Source: Frateuria flava (GTDB lineage Bacteria; Pseudomonadota; Gammaproteobacteria; Xanthomonadales; Rhodanobacteraceae). From it: a stretch of DNA of 64,000 nucleotides. The notes below the pieces were generated by a model. It was not told the DNA's origin, ran no database searches, and saw nothing but the letters and a program-made list of their open reading frames with translations. The stretch covers positions 1 through 64,000 of the forward strand of contig NZ_JAGJRS010000008.1 of the NCBI RefSeq assembly GCF_017837635.1. Reading direction: 5' to 3'. The position numbers were made by a program, and so were the translations under genes. Each line of letters begins with the position of its first letter. Position 1 is the stretch's first letter. This document shows, in pieces, positions 27,729-36,445 of this stretch.

Positions 27729-28592
27729 ATGCAGCTGTGGTCCCTTGAGGGCAACACCCAGAAACTCGACGGCGGGGCGATGTTCGGCAATGCGCCGCGG
27801 GCCATGTGGGCGCGCTGGATCGAACCGGATGCGGAGAACCGCATCCCGCTGGCCTGCCGCTGCCTGCTGGTGAAGGACCTGGACGGCCGCAACGTGCTGT
27901 TCGAAACCGGCATCGGCGCGTTCTTCGAGCCGAAGCTGCGCGAGCGCTACGGCGTGGTCGAGGACCGCCACGTCCTGCTCGAGTCGCTGGCCGAAGCCGG
28001 CCTCTCGCACGAGGACATCGACGCGGTGGTCCTCTCCCACCTGCACTTCGACCACGCCGGCGGCCTGCTGGCGCCGTGGGCGGAAGGGCAGCCGCCGCGG
28101 CTGCTGTTTCCCAAGGCCATCTTCGTGGTCGGCGCCGAGCACTGGCGCCGCGCACAGTCGCCGCATCCGCGCGACCGCGCCTCGTTCATCCCCGAACTGG
28201 CCGGTCTGCTGGAATCCAGCGGCCGGCTGGAACGGGTCGAGGGGCCGCATTCGAAGGCGCTCGGCGAATCGGTGCGCTTCCACTTTTCCGATGGCCACAC
28301 GCCCGGGCTGATGCTGTCCGAGGTCGGCGGCGTGGTGTTCTGCGCCGACCTGATCCCGGGCCGGCCCTGGGTGCACCTGCCGATCACCATGGGTTACGAC
28401 CGCGCGCCGGAAACCCTGATCGACGAGAAACGCGGCTTCCTCGAAGACAAGCTCGCGCGCGGCGTGCGGCTGTTCTTCACCCATGACCACGCCTGCGCGG
28501 TGGCCAAAGTGACCCGCGATGACCGCGGCCGCTTCGGCACGACGGACGAACAGGCCCGGCTGCGTGGCCAGCCTGCCGGGGCGGTGGGGTGA
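27729..28592 (+). CDS. MBL-fold metallo-hydrolase
   Basis: A 287-residue metallo-beta-lactamase-fold protein. The metal-binding motif [10 protein letters not shown] (about 101-110) is complete, and further ligands are expected at SDGHTPG (His) and CADLIPG (Asp). FTHDHACAV near the C-terminus supplies the last histidine. The layout resembles lactonase- and phosphodiesterase-like members, but the substrate is open. The ATG at 27729 follows GACGGGGGAC. The stop codon overlaps the GTG of the TMEM43-like gene, so the two proteins are probably made together. Confidence 0.87.
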   Translation: MQLWSLEGNTQKLDGGAMFGNAPRAMWARWIEPDAENRIPLACRCLLVKDLDGRNVLFETGIGAFFEPKLRERYGVVEDRHVLLESLAEAGLSHEDIDAVVLSHLHFDHAGGLLAPWAEGQPPRLLFPKAIFVVGAEHWRRAQSPHPRDRASFIPELAGLLESSGRLERVEGPHSKALGESVRFHFSDGHTPGLMLSEVGGVVFCADLIPGRPWVHLPITMGYDRAPETLIDEKRGFLEDKLARGVRLFFTHDHACAVAKVTRDDRGRFGTTDEQARLRGQPAGAVG

Positions 28593-29638
28593 GGCGCCAC
28601 CTGCGGGTCGGCACGCGGGCCCTGCTGCTGCGCGGCATCGGCGCCGTGCTGTTGATTGCGGGTCTGGGACTGGCGGCGGTCACCGAACGCGGTCTGCTGG
28701 TGCATCACCTGGCCGCGGCGCGCCACGGCGGCGACGTGGTCCAGGCCGGCTCGCGCGGTCCGCAGCCGGGACAGCACGGCAGCATGGTGCTGGTCTCCGG
28801 TACGCCCGAAGTGACCGAGGCGCCGCACGACCCGGACTTCAATCTGACCGTATCCACGCCGGTGCTGAGCCGCCGTGTGGAGATGTTCCAGTGGCGCGAG
28901 GTACACGTCGGCGATGACGTGCACTACGAGCTGGACTGGTCCGACGACCTGCAAGACACCAGCCGGTTCGAGCAGCCGCGCGGGCACGCCAATCCGAAGG
29001 AGCTGCCGCTCAAGGGGCAACGCATCATGGCGGGCAAGGTCCGCGTAGGCGGCTTTGCGCTGGGGCCGCTGCTGGTGCGTGCGCTGCCCGGCACGGAGAC
29101 GGTGGCGCCCGATCCGTCGCATCTGCCGGCCAACCTGGCCGCGAGCTTCAGCCTCTATCACGACTACCTGACTACCAGCGTCGACCCCGGCTCACCGCGG
29201 TTGGGCGACGTGCGGGTGAGCTGGCAGGCGGTGCCGGTGCAGCCGGTGACCATCTTCGCCCAACTGGATGGCGACCGACTGGTGCGCGCCAGCCAGGCGG
29301 ATGACCAGGGTTACCAGGTGCAGGTGGGCGACCGCGCGCTCAGCGACGTGCTGCCGGACGTGCCCGAGCCGCCGGAGTTCACCGTGTTCCGCCGCCTCGG
29401 CGCGATCCTGCTGGCCGCGTTGGGTGCGTTCCTGCTGCTGTGGGAGCGCCGCCAGCGCGTCGGTGACGTGGCTCTGGCGCTGGGCGTCGGCGTGGCGGCC
29501 ATCGGCGCGGTGTCGTGCGCTTCGTGGCTGGGCGGCGAGTGGGCACCCGTACTGAGCTGGCTAGCCGTGACGGTCGCCGGCGTGCTGGTGGTGGTCCTGC
29601 TGCACCGACGGATGTGGCGGTCGGACAGGGCGCACTGA
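28589..29638 (+). CDS. TMEM43 (LUMA) family membrane protein
   Basis: A 349-residue membrane protein. An N-terminal transmembrane helix (about 15-35) is followed by a large soluble domain and three or so C-terminal helices (about 270-340). The block [18 protein letters not shown] is the signature shared with human TMEM43 and its bacterial relatives. The GTG at 28589 overlaps the stop of the MBL hydrolase gene (GTGA). The bacterial function is unknown. The coupling suggests a membrane partner for the hydrolase, which is inference only. Confidence 0.82.
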   Translation: MRRHLRVGTRALLLRGIGAVLLIAGLGLAAVTERGLLVHHLAAARHGGDVVQAGSRGPQPGQHGSMVLVSGTPEVTEAPHDPDFNLTVSTPVLSRRVEMFQWREVHVGDDVHYELDWSDDLQDTSRFEQPRGHANPKELPLKGQRIMAGKVRVGGFALGPLLVRALPGTETVAPDPSHLPANLAASFSLYHDYLTTSVDPGSPRLGDVRVSWQAVPVQPVTIFAQLDGDRLVRASQADDQGYQVQVGDRALSDVLPDVPEPPEFTVFRRLGAILLAALGAFLLLWERRQRVGDVALALGVGVAAIGAVSCASWLGGEWAPVLSWLAVTVAGVLVVVLLHRRMWRSDRAH

Positions 29639-29693
29639 CGGGGCGCTCCGTGTTCGCGGGGAGCTCCAGCTGGCGCAGTGTGACATCCTGAGA

Positions 29694-29824
29694 TCCTTCC
29701 CCGTTCACGGGGGAAGGTGCCCGCAGGGCAGATGGGGGAGGCCTCGCGAAAGGCTCACCCAGGCGCTCCGCTCAAGAGCGCCCCCATCCGCCTGTCGGCA
29801 TCTTCCTTCGCGTTCGCGGGGGTG
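29694..29824. repeat. Inverted pair of the main GC-rich repeat after the TMEM43-like gene
   Basis: CCTTCCCCGTTCACGGGGGAAGG...GGCAGATGGGGG (29694-29737) and the facing CCCCCATCCGCCTGTCGGCA... copy (29781-29824) lie in the 3' space between convergent genes. Region 29639-29972 shows no gene. Confidence 0.8.
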
Positions 29825-29924
29825 GGGGGAGGCTCGCAGGGAGGTGGCGTCGCGTCCGGGAACTTGCCCCGCGACGGCCGCTGCCGGTGACAGTCGACCA
29901 GCGAAAGGCCCGGGCCCTTACGGG

Positions 29925-29947
29925 AAAGGGCCCCGTTCGGGGCCCCG
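29925..29947 (-). terminator. Possible terminator of the EAL/HDOD gene
   Basis: On the minus strand GGGGCCCC, loop CGAAC (approximate) and GGGGCCC form a strong hairpin 25 bases after the stop, followed only by TTTCCC. The short T-run makes this a weak call. Confidence 0.4.
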
Positions 29948-29972
29948 AGAAAGAAGAACGCCTCTGCGAGCC

Positions 29973-31235
29973 TTAAGCCGCCGCAGCCTGCGCTTTGTGA
30001 TCGGCGAAGGCGTACACCTGGTCCGCCCATTGGGTCGCTTCCAGGTAGATGCCGGCCATGCGCTGGATCTGCTGGGGCTGGGCCTGGCCGCTCAACTGGC
30101 CGGCTTCCCAGGCATGGATCTGCTCCAGCAGCGGGCCGAACGGTCCGCGGTTGCCGACCAGCGCCTCACGGATCTCGGGCACCAGCGGCAGCTGTTCGAG
30201 CACGAACTCCATCGGCGCACACATCAGCGTGTCCAGCAGCGAGAACAGTCCGACGGTGAAGGCCATTTCCTTCTGCTGGCGCGGCATGTGCGACGCCAGC
30301 TGCTCGCACATGTGTGCGCGGATCAGCGCGGTGCGCAGCAGCTCCGGCGGGCGGTCGTCCATGCCGCCGAGCGACATGGTGTAGATCCAGTTGCGCATGC
30401 GCGTGACGCCGAAGAAGATCGCCGCCTGCTGCACCGACTTCAGCTGCTTGGGCAGGCCGAAGTAGGCCGAGTTGACGCAGCTCAGGAGCTTGTATGAAAG
30501 GATCGCGTCGTTGCGGATGATGTCGCCCAGCTCCACCGGGCCGGGGCTGTTTTCCTGCAGTTCGCGCATCAGGCGCAGCATCGACAGGCGGTTGGCCGAG
30601 AGCACCGGGACCTCCACCTGGTCGGGGATCAGCAGGTAACGGCCCTGGATCGCCTGCAGCGGAAGCTCCAGGCAGCGGTGGTAGGTAGCGTGGTCGTCGA
30701 CGTGGCCGGCGATCACCCAGATGCCGCGCTCGTGCAACTGCTGCGCGCGCTCGCGCAGTTGCTCGGGCGACAGCGCGCGGGCGTCCAGCCGCACGAACTG
30801 CACGATCTGCAGCAGTGCCTCGAACGCGACCGAGCCATGCAGATCGGCCGCGCCGACGTCCAGCATCAACAGGCAGCCGCGCTGGGCCATCCTGTTGAGC
30901 CGCTCCATCAGTTCGGGGTCGTCGGCCATCGCCGGCTGCAGCACCACGCCGAAGCGCGGCTGATGCTGCAGTACGTCGGTCTGACCCAGCAGCAGTTCGC
31001 GCGAGAGGGTCAGGAAGGTGCGGTTGCCGCGCACCAGGCGGGTCAGCGCGCCATCGGCCAGGGTCGAGAGCACGCGCTGCATCAGTTCGTGCTCGTCGCC
31101 GGCGTGGCGGTGAAACATCACCTCGTAGGCGAACAGCTCGCGTTTCTGGTCCAGCATCGGCACCCGTACCACCGGCAGCGGGATGTCGCGGTTGCCGGCA
31201 AGGCGGGACTGGGCAGAAACGGCGGTATCGCTCAT
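29973..31235 (-). CDS. EAL/HDOD domain signalling protein (YuxH-type)
   Basis: A 420-residue cytoplasmic protein with a degenerate EAL domain (about 20-205) and an HDOD domain (about 215-400, ELGDIIRNDAILSYKLLSCVNSAYFGLPKQ). The EAL part starts VPMLDQKRELFAYEVMF in place of a true E-A-L motif and lacks the acidic residues needed to bind metal, so it is unlikely to cut cyclic di-GMP; it may bind it or act as a scaffold. Relatives are often found beside flagellar and chemotaxis genes, as here just outside flgN. A weak sigma-28-like site (TCAAGTCT, GCCG) lies upstream. Confidence 0.88.
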   Translation of the reverse strand: MSDTAVSAQSRLAGNRDIPLPVVRVPMLDQKRELFAYEVMFHRHAGDEHELMQRVLSTLADGALTRLVRGNRTFLTLSRELLLGQTDVLQHQPRFGVVLQPAMADDPELMERLNRMAQRGCLLMLDVGAADLHGSVAFEALLQIVQFVRLDARALSPEQLRERAQQLHERGIWVIAGHVDDHATYHRCLELPLQAIQGRYLLIPDQVEVPVLSANRLSMLRLMRELQENSPGPVELGDIIRNDAILSYKLLSCVNSAYFGLPKQLKSVQQAAIFFGVTRMRNWIYTMSLGGMDDRPPELLRTALIRAHMCEQLASHMPRQQKEMAFTVGLFSLLDTLMCAPMEFVLEQLPLVPEIREALVGNRGPFGPLLEQIHAWEAGQLSGQAQPQQIQRMAGIYLEATQWADQVYAFADHKAQAAAA

Positions 31236-31322
31236 GGTCTTGATCTACTCGCGGGCTTGCCCGCCTGGGGTGGATCGCCACCGGCCTCGCGGCACGGTGT
31301 CCGTAAGACTTGACTCTCTGGG

Positions 31323-31772
31323 TCAGGCCGAAGCCAGGTGGTGCGAGCGCAAGGCCGTGCGCACTTCGCCACCGGGTCCGTACACGCTGCGCGCTTCGCC
31401 GCCCTGGCCGCTCAGCACGGCCAGCGCTTCACGCACCTGTGCCAGCCGCTGGCTGACCAGGCTGCCGTTGCGCTGGTTCATCTCGTGGCACCCACGCAGC
31501 AGGCCGAGCACCTCGCGCCAGCGCGGTTCGGTGCGCGCGGCTGCGGTCGGCTCCAGCTTGAGCATCTGCACCCGTTCGGCGTCCAGCTCTTCCAGTCGCT
31601 GCATCAGCGCCTGTTTCTGGCTCCCGGCGCGGTCCAGTGCGGCCGCATCGGCGGCGACCAGTGCTTCGCGCTCGGCGACCAGGGTGGCCGAAAGCTCGGT
31701 GGCGGCCCGGTGCAGGTCCTCCACCACCGCATCCAGCGCGGCTTCGAGCTCGTGGTGCAGCAGCTTGCCCAT
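31323..31772 (-). CDS. flgN: Flagellar chaperone FlgN
   Basis: A 149-residue export chaperone for the hook-associated proteins FlgK and FlgL. The sequence is almost wholly helical (LEAALDAVVEDLHRAATELSATLVAEREALVAAD... split by short turns), and the family pattern NQRNGSLVSQRL lies near 100-111. Length fits. It follows flgM by nine bases on the same strand, which is the standard pairing, and is probably co-transcribed from the sigma-28 promoter before flgM. Confidence 0.9.
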   Translation of the reverse strand: MGKLLHHELEAALDAVVEDLHRAATELSATLVAEREALVAADAAALDRAGSQKQALMQRLEELDAERVQMLKLEPTAAARTEPRWREVLGLLRGCHEMNQRNGSLVSQRLAQVREALAVLSGQGGEARSVYGPGGEVRTALRSHHLASA

Positions 31773-31781
31773 GACGTGCGG

Positions 31782-32108
31782 TTACGGCTTCGCCGGGCCG
31801 GCGATCTGCGCGTCGAGCGCGATCATCTTGTCGGCGATGGCGGCCGGATTGACTTGGTAGCTGCCGTCGGCGATCGCCTGGCGGATCTTCTCCACCCGCT
31901 TGGTGTCGATCGCGGACTGGCCGTCCACCCTGGCGGCATCCTGCAGCGCGCGCGCCGAGTCGGTCAGGCGGACGCTGTCGTCCTTGCCCGGCACGCTGGC
32001 GGGGGCGTCGGTCGCGGCGTTGTTGCTGCCGGCCGCGGCACCGTTGGCCTGGTTGCCGGGCGCCTGGGGCAGAAGCGGCAAGCCGTTGTTGGAAATGGTC
32101 GTGTTCAT
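31782..32108 (-). CDS. flgM: Anti-sigma-28 factor FlgM
   Basis: A 108-residue protein that binds and silences FliA until the hook is finished and FlgM is exported. The N-terminal half is disordered and rich in Asn, Ala and Gly. The C-terminal half contains the FliA-binding helices, with the family block VEKIRQAIADGSYQVNPAAIADKMI. A sigma-28 promoter lies 39 bases upstream, so FlgM is made in part under the control of its own target, the known feedback of this system. Confidence 0.93.
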   Translation of the reverse strand: MNTTISNNGLPLLPQAPGNQANGAAAGSNNAATDAPASVPGKDDSVRLTDSARALQDAARVDGQSAIDTKRVEKIRQAIADGSYQVNPAAIADKMIALDAQIAGPAKP

Positions 32109-32146
32109 CGGTCCTTCTCGAGTCGGTTAGGGCCCTGTCCTTTGGG

Positions 32147-32173
32147 GAATCGGCCGGGCTGGAGAAAACTTTA
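32147..32173 (-). promoter_or_regulatory. Sigma-28 (FliA) promoter of flgM-flgN
   Basis: On the minus strand TAAAGTTT, an 11-base spacer and GCCGATTC match the FliA consensus (TAAAGTTT-N11-GCCGATAA) in 14 of 16 positions. It lies between flgA and flgM. Confidence 0.9.
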
Positions 32174-32207
32174 GTGGTGTCGGGAACATCGGTTTTCGGC
32201 GACCGTT

Positions 32208-32900
32208 CTAAGGTAGCGCCACGACGACGCCGGGGCCGCGCACGATCGCGTCCACCACCCGGCCGGAGCTGGGGTTGCGCACCCGCAGACGGGCCCCCGC
32301 GTCGCCGCTGCCCAGGGCAATGCCCTCGGCGCGCACCGCGATGCCGCCCAGTTCGGCGACCAGCTGCACGTGGTCGCCCGCGCGGACCGTCTGCCGCCCG
32401 CCCAGTGCGCCGGGCGTGAGTACGCTGCCGGCGGCGACCGGGCGCGACAGGCTGCGCTCGGCCACCTGGTCCAGGCCGCCGATGTAGCCGTAGGGCAGGC
32501 GGGTGACGTCGCGCTCCTCGATGCGCACGTCGGCCGCCACGATGCCGTCGCCGCGGATCAGCGGCCGGTTGGCGACCAGCACCTGGCGCCAGACCTTCAG
32601 CGTGACCGGCACGCGCAGGCTCCAGCCATCGGCGGTCGGGCAACGCATCAATACGCTCAGCCGCGGCGTCGTGCGCAACCCGCCAGGCAGGCTGGCGGTC
32701 AGCGGCACGGCGCAGTCGGCGATGTGCAGGCGCGGGTCCAGCGCCTCGGATTTCACCTCGACGCGGCTCCCCGGCGCGGCGTACTGCTGTTCGACGAACC
32801 GCTCGGCCTGGGCGCGCAAATCCGCTTCCGCCAGCGGCGCGGCGAGGGCCGGCAGCGGCAGCAACAGCGCGAGCAGCAGGCCGCGGCGCGCCAGGGCCAT
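32208..32900 (-). CDS. flgA: Flagellar P-ring assembly protein FlgA
   Basis: A 230-residue periplasmic chaperone for FlgI. The signal peptide covers about 1-21 (LLLALLLPLPALA). The C-terminal SAF-like domain includes PLIRGDGIVAADVRIEERDV and LSRPVAAGSVLTPGAL, followed by the TVRAGDHVQLVAELGGIAVRA block. It starts on the last base of the chemoreceptor gene (TGATG overlap), so it is coupled to that gene instead of to flgM or the flgB operon. The next gene, flgM, has its own promoter in the 99-base gap. Confidence 0.93.
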   Translation of the reverse strand: MALARRGLLLALLLPLPALAAPLAEADLRAQAERFVEQQYAAPGSRVEVKSEALDPRLHIADCAVPLTASLPGGLRTTPRLSVLMRCPTADGWSLRVPVTLKVWRQVLVANRPLIRGDGIVAADVRIEERDVTRLPYGYIGGLDQVAERSLSRPVAAGSVLTPGALGGRQTVRAGDHVQLVAELGGIAVRAEGIALGSGDAGARLRVRNPSSGRVVDAIVRGPGVVVALP

Positions 32901-34204
32901 CAGGCCTCCGCCAGCAGGGCGGCGAGCTGGGTGACCAGTGCCTCGCGCTCGGATTCCAGCCGCTGGCTGAGCTGCTGAGCCTGTTCGACCTGGCCGTTGC
33001 AGAGCAGGCCGACAAAGGCATTGCCGTGCTCGGACAGGCGTGCGCCGGCCTCGCTGAGCGCGCTGGCGGCGGGGTGATCCGGATGCTGTGCGGCCAGACG
33101 GCGTACCGTGCGGTCCAGCGCCTCGGTATCGAACCAGCGCCGGTCCAGCGCGCCCGGTTCGAGCAACGCCAGCTCGGTCGCCTGGCGGATGCCCTGGGCC
33201 GATTCGCGCACCGCCAGGCTCAGGCTGGCCGGGTCGTTGCCCGCCTCCTGCTCCAGCCAGCCCAGCGCAAGGCGGTGAGCGAGCAGGGCGGCACGGCTGA
33301 GCGACTCGCTCTGCCGGCGCGCCTCGGTGCTGCGCCGCTGCAGCGCGCCGAGCGCGGCCTGCGCGGCGGCCGCACGGGCCTGCTGCACGTCCTGTCCCTG
33401 GCGCAGTTGGGCGATCTTTTCGCTGGCACTGGCAAGCGCCTCGGCGCTCTTGCCCATCGCGCCGTTGGCCTGGCTGACGCCGGACTGGGCATGCTCCAGG
33501 CGCTTCATGCCCTGCTGCACGTCGACGTCCAGTTGCCGGGAGAAATCGCCGATGGAGCCGGTGACCGTCTCGATCTCGGTGGTGGCCTGGGTGGTTTTCT
33601 CGGCCAATTGCTTGACCTCGTCGGCGACCACCGCGAAACCACGACCCGCCTCGCCCGCGCGGGCCGCCTCAATCGCCGCGTTCAGCGCGACCAGGTTGGT
33701 CTGGTGGGCGATTTCCTGCACGACACCGGTGAGTTTGCGGATCTGCTCGACTTGCTCGGCCAGGCGGGACTGGTTGCGGTTCATCGCCGAAAGCGCGCTG
33801 CGCAGCAAGCGCAGTTGGCCATCGAGCTCGCTCACGCCGGTGCTGCCGGTCTGGCGGGCCTGTTCGACTTGCGCCAAGCCATTGGCGACCTGCTGCAAGG
33901 CCGTCGAGATTCCGGCACTGGCGTCCGTCAAGCGGCCGACGCCGTCGCGGCTTTCCTGGGTGGCCTTGTCCAGCGAGGACTGCTCACGCCCCAGCAGTTG
34001 CGCGGCGGCGAGCACCAGGCCTTGCTGTTCCAGGGTCTGCAGCGCCAGCACCGACGGCTGGCCGGCGTCCAGGCGGGCCAGTAGCGGCGCCAGTGCGCGG
34101 GCGACCGCGGGATGCTGGTTGGACAGCTGTACGAGGCGGGCCTCGTCGCCAGCGGCGGCCGCTTGGACCAGCGCGGCCAGGGACTGGCTACGGATCAGGC
34201 TCAT
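32900..34204 (-). CDS. Soluble methyl-accepting chemotaxis protein
   Basis: A 434-residue chemoreceptor without transmembrane segments. The signalling hairpin is visible around residues 170-215 ([20 protein letters not shown], then [11 protein letters not shown]), the part that contacts CheA and CheW. It is flanked by long coiled coils, with a helical C-terminal part (about 320-434) of unknown role. The N-terminal 100 residues show no PAS or other known sensor. The ATG at 34204 follows a sigma-28 promoter. The longer frame to 34837 crosses GC-rich repeats and is rejected. It is coupled to flgA and divergent from cheV. Confidence 0.9.
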   Translation of the reverse strand: MSLIRSQSLAALVQAAAAGDEARLVQLSNQHPAVARALAPLLARLDAGQPSVLALQTLEQQGLVLAAAQLLGREQSSLDKATQESRDGVGRLTDASAGISTALQQVANGLAQVEQARQTGSTGVSELDGQLRLLRSALSAMNRNQSRLAEQVEQIRKLTGVVQEIAHQTNLVALNAAIEAARAGEAGRGFAVVADEVKQLAEKTTQATTEIETVTGSIGDFSRQLDVDVQQGMKRLEHAQSGVSQANGAMGKSAEALASASEKIAQLRQGQDVQQARAAAAQAALGALQRRSTEARRQSESLSRAALLAHRLALGWLEQEAGNDPASLSLAVRESAQGIRQATELALLEPGALDRRWFDTEALDRTVRRLAAQHPDHPAASALSEAGARLSEHGNAFVGLLCNGQVEQAQQLSQRLESEREALVTQLAALLAEA

Positions 34205-34237
34205 GGGGATTGCGGTTCCTGCGGATGAATGTTCAGG

Positions 34238-34264
34238 ACATCGTCTGGATGCGTCGAAACTTGA
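34238..34264 (-). promoter_or_regulatory. Sigma-28 promoter of the chemoreceptor-flgA pair
   Basis: On the minus strand TCAAGTTT, an 11-base spacer and GACGATGT fit the FliA pattern with a one-base change in -35 and a few in -10. It lies 33 bases before the start codon. Confidence 0.7.
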
Positions 34265-34296
34265 ACAAGCAACGCCTGTGCCACCCCTGGCTCGCC

Positions 34297-34769
34297 TTTC
34301 CCCGTTCACGGCGGAAGCTGCCCGGAGGGCGGATGGGGGAAGGCTTGCGGGGAGCCCGCCCGGGCATCGCGCCCAAGAGCGCCCCCATCCGCCTGTCGGC
34401 ACCTTCCCCCGCGTTCGCGGGGGAAGGCTCGGGGTGGCGACCCGCGGCTCTGGTCCTTCCCCTCCGCGTTCGCGAGGGAAAGCTCGGGGTGGCGGCCTGC
34501 GGCACTGGTCCTTCCCCTCCGCGTTCGCGAGGGAAGGCTCGGGGTGGCGGCCTGCGGCACTGGTCCTTCCCCCGCGTTCGCGAGGGAAGGCTCGGGAAGG
34601 TGCCCGGAGGGCGGATGGGGGAAGGCTTGCGGGGAGCCCGCCCGGGCATCGCGCCCAAGAGCGCCCCCATCCGCCTGTCGGCACCTTCCCCCGCGTTCGC
34701 GGGGGAAGGCTCGGGGAGGCGACCCGCGGCTCTGCTCTTTCCCTCCGCGTTCGCGAGGGAAGGCCCGGC
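34297..34769. repeat. Array of the main GC-rich repeat between the chemoreceptor and cheV
   Basis: Seven or so hairpin units (CCCCCGCGTTCGCGGGGG and CCTCCGCGTTCGCGAGGG types) occur in 470 bases. A segment of about 115 bases (GCCCGGAGGGCGGATGGGGG...CTCGGGG) is present twice, at about 34317-34434 and 34601-34714, and between them lies a shorter unit (GGCGGCCTGCGGCACTGGTC) twice. No gene is seen from 34205 to 34889 other than promoters at both ends. Confidence 0.85.
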
Positions 34770-34827
34770 GGTGGGATTCCGTCCTTTGGCCTTTTGCGGT
34801 GAACGCTCGCGAGTGCGGGCCGGCACC

Positions 34828-34854
34828 TCAAGCACACGGATGGGCGGCCGATAC
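34828..34854 (+). promoter_or_regulatory. Sigma-28-like promoter of cheV
   Basis: TCAAGCAC, an 11-base spacer and GCCGATAC; the -10 box matches the FliA consensus in seven of eight positions and the -35 box begins TCAAG. The predicted start of transcription is about 28 bases before cheV. Confidence 0.7.
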
Positions 34855-34889
34855 GCGGGGGCTAGTCCTTAACTTTGCTGGAGAACTGC

Positions 34890-35819
34890 ATGGCCGGCGC
34901 GCTGCTGGAAAACGTCGAACGCCAGACCCGCCTGGCCGGGCACAACCGCGTGGCGATGCTGCTGTTCCGCCTGGGCGATGAGCAGCTGTTCGGCATCAAC
35001 GTGTTCAAGGTGCGCGAGGTGCTGCGCCGTCCGCCGCTGGAACGGATGCCCGGCGCGCACGCGCTGATTGCCGGCAGCTGCGACTACCGCGGGCAGACGA
35101 TCCCGGTGATCGACCTGGCCGCGGCCCTGGGTTACCCGGCGCTGATCGAGGAGCCGTCGGCGCATCTGATGGTCACCGAGTTCAGCCGCACGGTGCAGGG
35201 CTTCCTGGTCTCGGACCTGAAGAACATGGTCCATTGCGAGGGCGAATCGCTGGTCGCCCCCAGCGCCGCGCTGGGCTTCGGCCCGCGCGTCAACGCAGTA
35301 ACCCGGATCAACGGCGCGCTGGTGGCGGTGGTCGACGTGGAGCACGTGCTGGCGAGCATCGATGGTGCGCCGGGCGAGCTCTCCACCCAGATGCAGCGCG
35401 CCGCCGGCGCCCACACGCTGCGCCCGCGCCGCGTGCTGGTAGCGGACGATTCGGTGGTCGCGCGGCGCCGGCTGATCAGCATCTTCCAGCAGATGAACAT
35501 CGAGTGCGTGGTGGCGCAGGACGGCCGCGAGGCGCTCGACCGCCTGAACGCACTGGCCGATGGCGACCCGGAAGAGGGCGTCAACCTGGTGGTCTCCGAT
35601 ATCGAGATGCCGCGACTGGACGGTTACGCGCTGACCCGCGCGATCCGTGAGACGCCTACGCTGCGGCGCCTCAAGGTCGTGCTGCACAGCTCGCTGAGCG
35701 GGCTGTTCAACGAGGCGATGGTGCGCGAGGTCAACGCCGACCGCTTCATCGCCAAGTTCCAGCCGGACCTGCTGGCGCAGGCGGTGATCGACCTGCTGCC
35801 GGAAGAGGGCGAAGGCTGA
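34890..35819 (+). CDS. cheV: Chemotaxis coupling protein CheV
   Basis: A 309-residue fusion of a CheW-like coupling domain (about 20-165) and a receiver domain (about 180-305). The receiver has the acidic pair in VLVADDSVV (Asp186, Asp187) and the phosphoacceptor Asp237 in VVSDIEMPRLDG, with the conserved Lys near the end (RFIAKFQPD). CheV joins receptors to CheA and may tune the signal by phosphorylation. The ATG at 34890 follows a GGAGA site. It sits beside flgB as in Xanthomonas and Pseudomonas. Confidence 0.95.
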   Translation: MAGALLENVERQTRLAGHNRVAMLLFRLGDEQLFGINVFKVREVLRRPPLERMPGAHALIAGSCDYRGQTIPVIDLAAALGYPALIEEPSAHLMVTEFSRTVQGFLVSDLKNMVHCEGESLVAPSAALGFGPRVNAVTRINGALVAVVDVEHVLASIDGAPGELSTQMQRAAGAHTLRPRRVLVADDSVVARRRLISIFQQMNIECVVAQDGREALDRLNALADGDPEEGVNLVVSDIEMPRLDGYALTRAIRETPTLRRLKVVLHSSLSGLFNEAMVREVNADRFIAKFQPDLLAQAVIDLLPEEGEG

Positions 35820-35826
35820 CTCCACC

Positions 35827-35888
35827 TGTAGGAGCGCCCTCGGGCGCGACCGCCGTGCGTCCAGGTCGCGCCCAAGGGCGCTCCTACA
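35827..35888. repeat. REP-like inverted repeat after cheV
   Basis: TGTAGGAGCGCCCTCGGGCG (35827) and its inverted partner GCGCCCAAGGGCGCTCCTAC (to 35888) form a large hairpin eight bases after the cheV stop. It belongs to the family at 1524 and 12299. Confidence 0.85.
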
Positions 35889-35904
35889 AGGTCATCGGGT
35901 GGGT

Positions 35905-35918
35905 GTCGGAAATCCGAC
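35905..35918. promoter_or_regulatory. Palindrome GTCGGA-AA-TCCGAC upstream of flgB
   Basis: A perfect 6+2+6 palindrome centred about 73 bases before the -24 element of the flgB promoter. The distance is right for an upstream activator site of a FleQ/FlrC-type regulator, but I do not recognise it as a known consensus. Confidence 0.4.
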
Positions 35919-35983
35919 TCTGCCCGTAACCGAAAACCCGACTCAACGCGCAAAGCCAGTCACGCCAAGGCTTCGCGACCCCA

Positions 35984-35999
35984 TGGCACACAACTTGCC
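35984..35999 (+). promoter_or_regulatory. Sigma-54 promoter of the flgB operon
   Basis: TGGCACACAACTTGCC has the GG and GC pairs ten bases apart and matches TGGCAC-N5-TTGC exactly. The flgB start lies 41 bases after the -12 element. Confidence 0.92.
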
Positions 36000-36040
36000 T
36001 CCAGCCCCGTGCGGACGAACCAGCCGCGCGGAGGCAAGCG

Positions 36041-36445
36041 ATGAGCCAACCCATCGACAACCTGTTCGGCATGCACACCGGCGCCATGGCGCTGTGGCAG
36101 CGCCGTACCGAAGTGCTGGCCAGCAACCTGGCTAATGCCGACACGCCCGGGTACCTCGCCCGCGACGTCGACTTCCGCAAGGCACTGGCTGCCGCCGGCA
36201 GCAGCGGCGACGGCAGCCTGCCGCTGGCCGCACCGACCGCCGGCCAGATCGATCCGGTGGCGCAGGCGCGCGACACGCTCGCCTACCGCGTGCCGACCCA
36301 GCCGAGCATGGACGGCAACACCGTCGACGCGCAGCAGGAGCAGGCCGCCTTCGCCGCCAACAGCGTCCATTACCAGGCAAGCATGGCCTTCATCACCGCG
36401 CAGATCCGCATGCTGCGGACCGCGATCACCGGAGGCCAGGGCTGA
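36041..36445 (+). CDS. flgB: Flagellar proximal rod protein FlgB
   Basis: A 134-residue rod subunit exported by the flagellar secretion system. The family block RRTEVLASNLANADTPGYLARD lies near residues 21-42 and the C-terminal helix (HYQASMAFITAQIRMLRTAI) ends the protein. A GGAGG ribosome-binding site precedes the ATG. It is the first gene of the operon flgBCDEFGHIJ and overlaps flgC by one base (TGATG). Confidence 0.97.
   Translation: MSQPIDNLFGMHTGAMALWQRRTEVLASNLANADTPGYLARDVDFRKALAAAGSSGDGSLPLAAPTAGQIDPVAQARDTLAYRVPTQPSMDGNTVDAQQEQAAFAANSVHYQASMAFITAQIRMLRTAITGGQG

Noticed and set aside
31236-31322. Sigma-28 promoter for the EAL/HDOD gene (TCAAGTCT, GCCGCGAG)
   Set aside because: Spacing is 12 instead of 11 bases and the -10 lacks the GAT core. 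It is mentioned only as a weak possibility.
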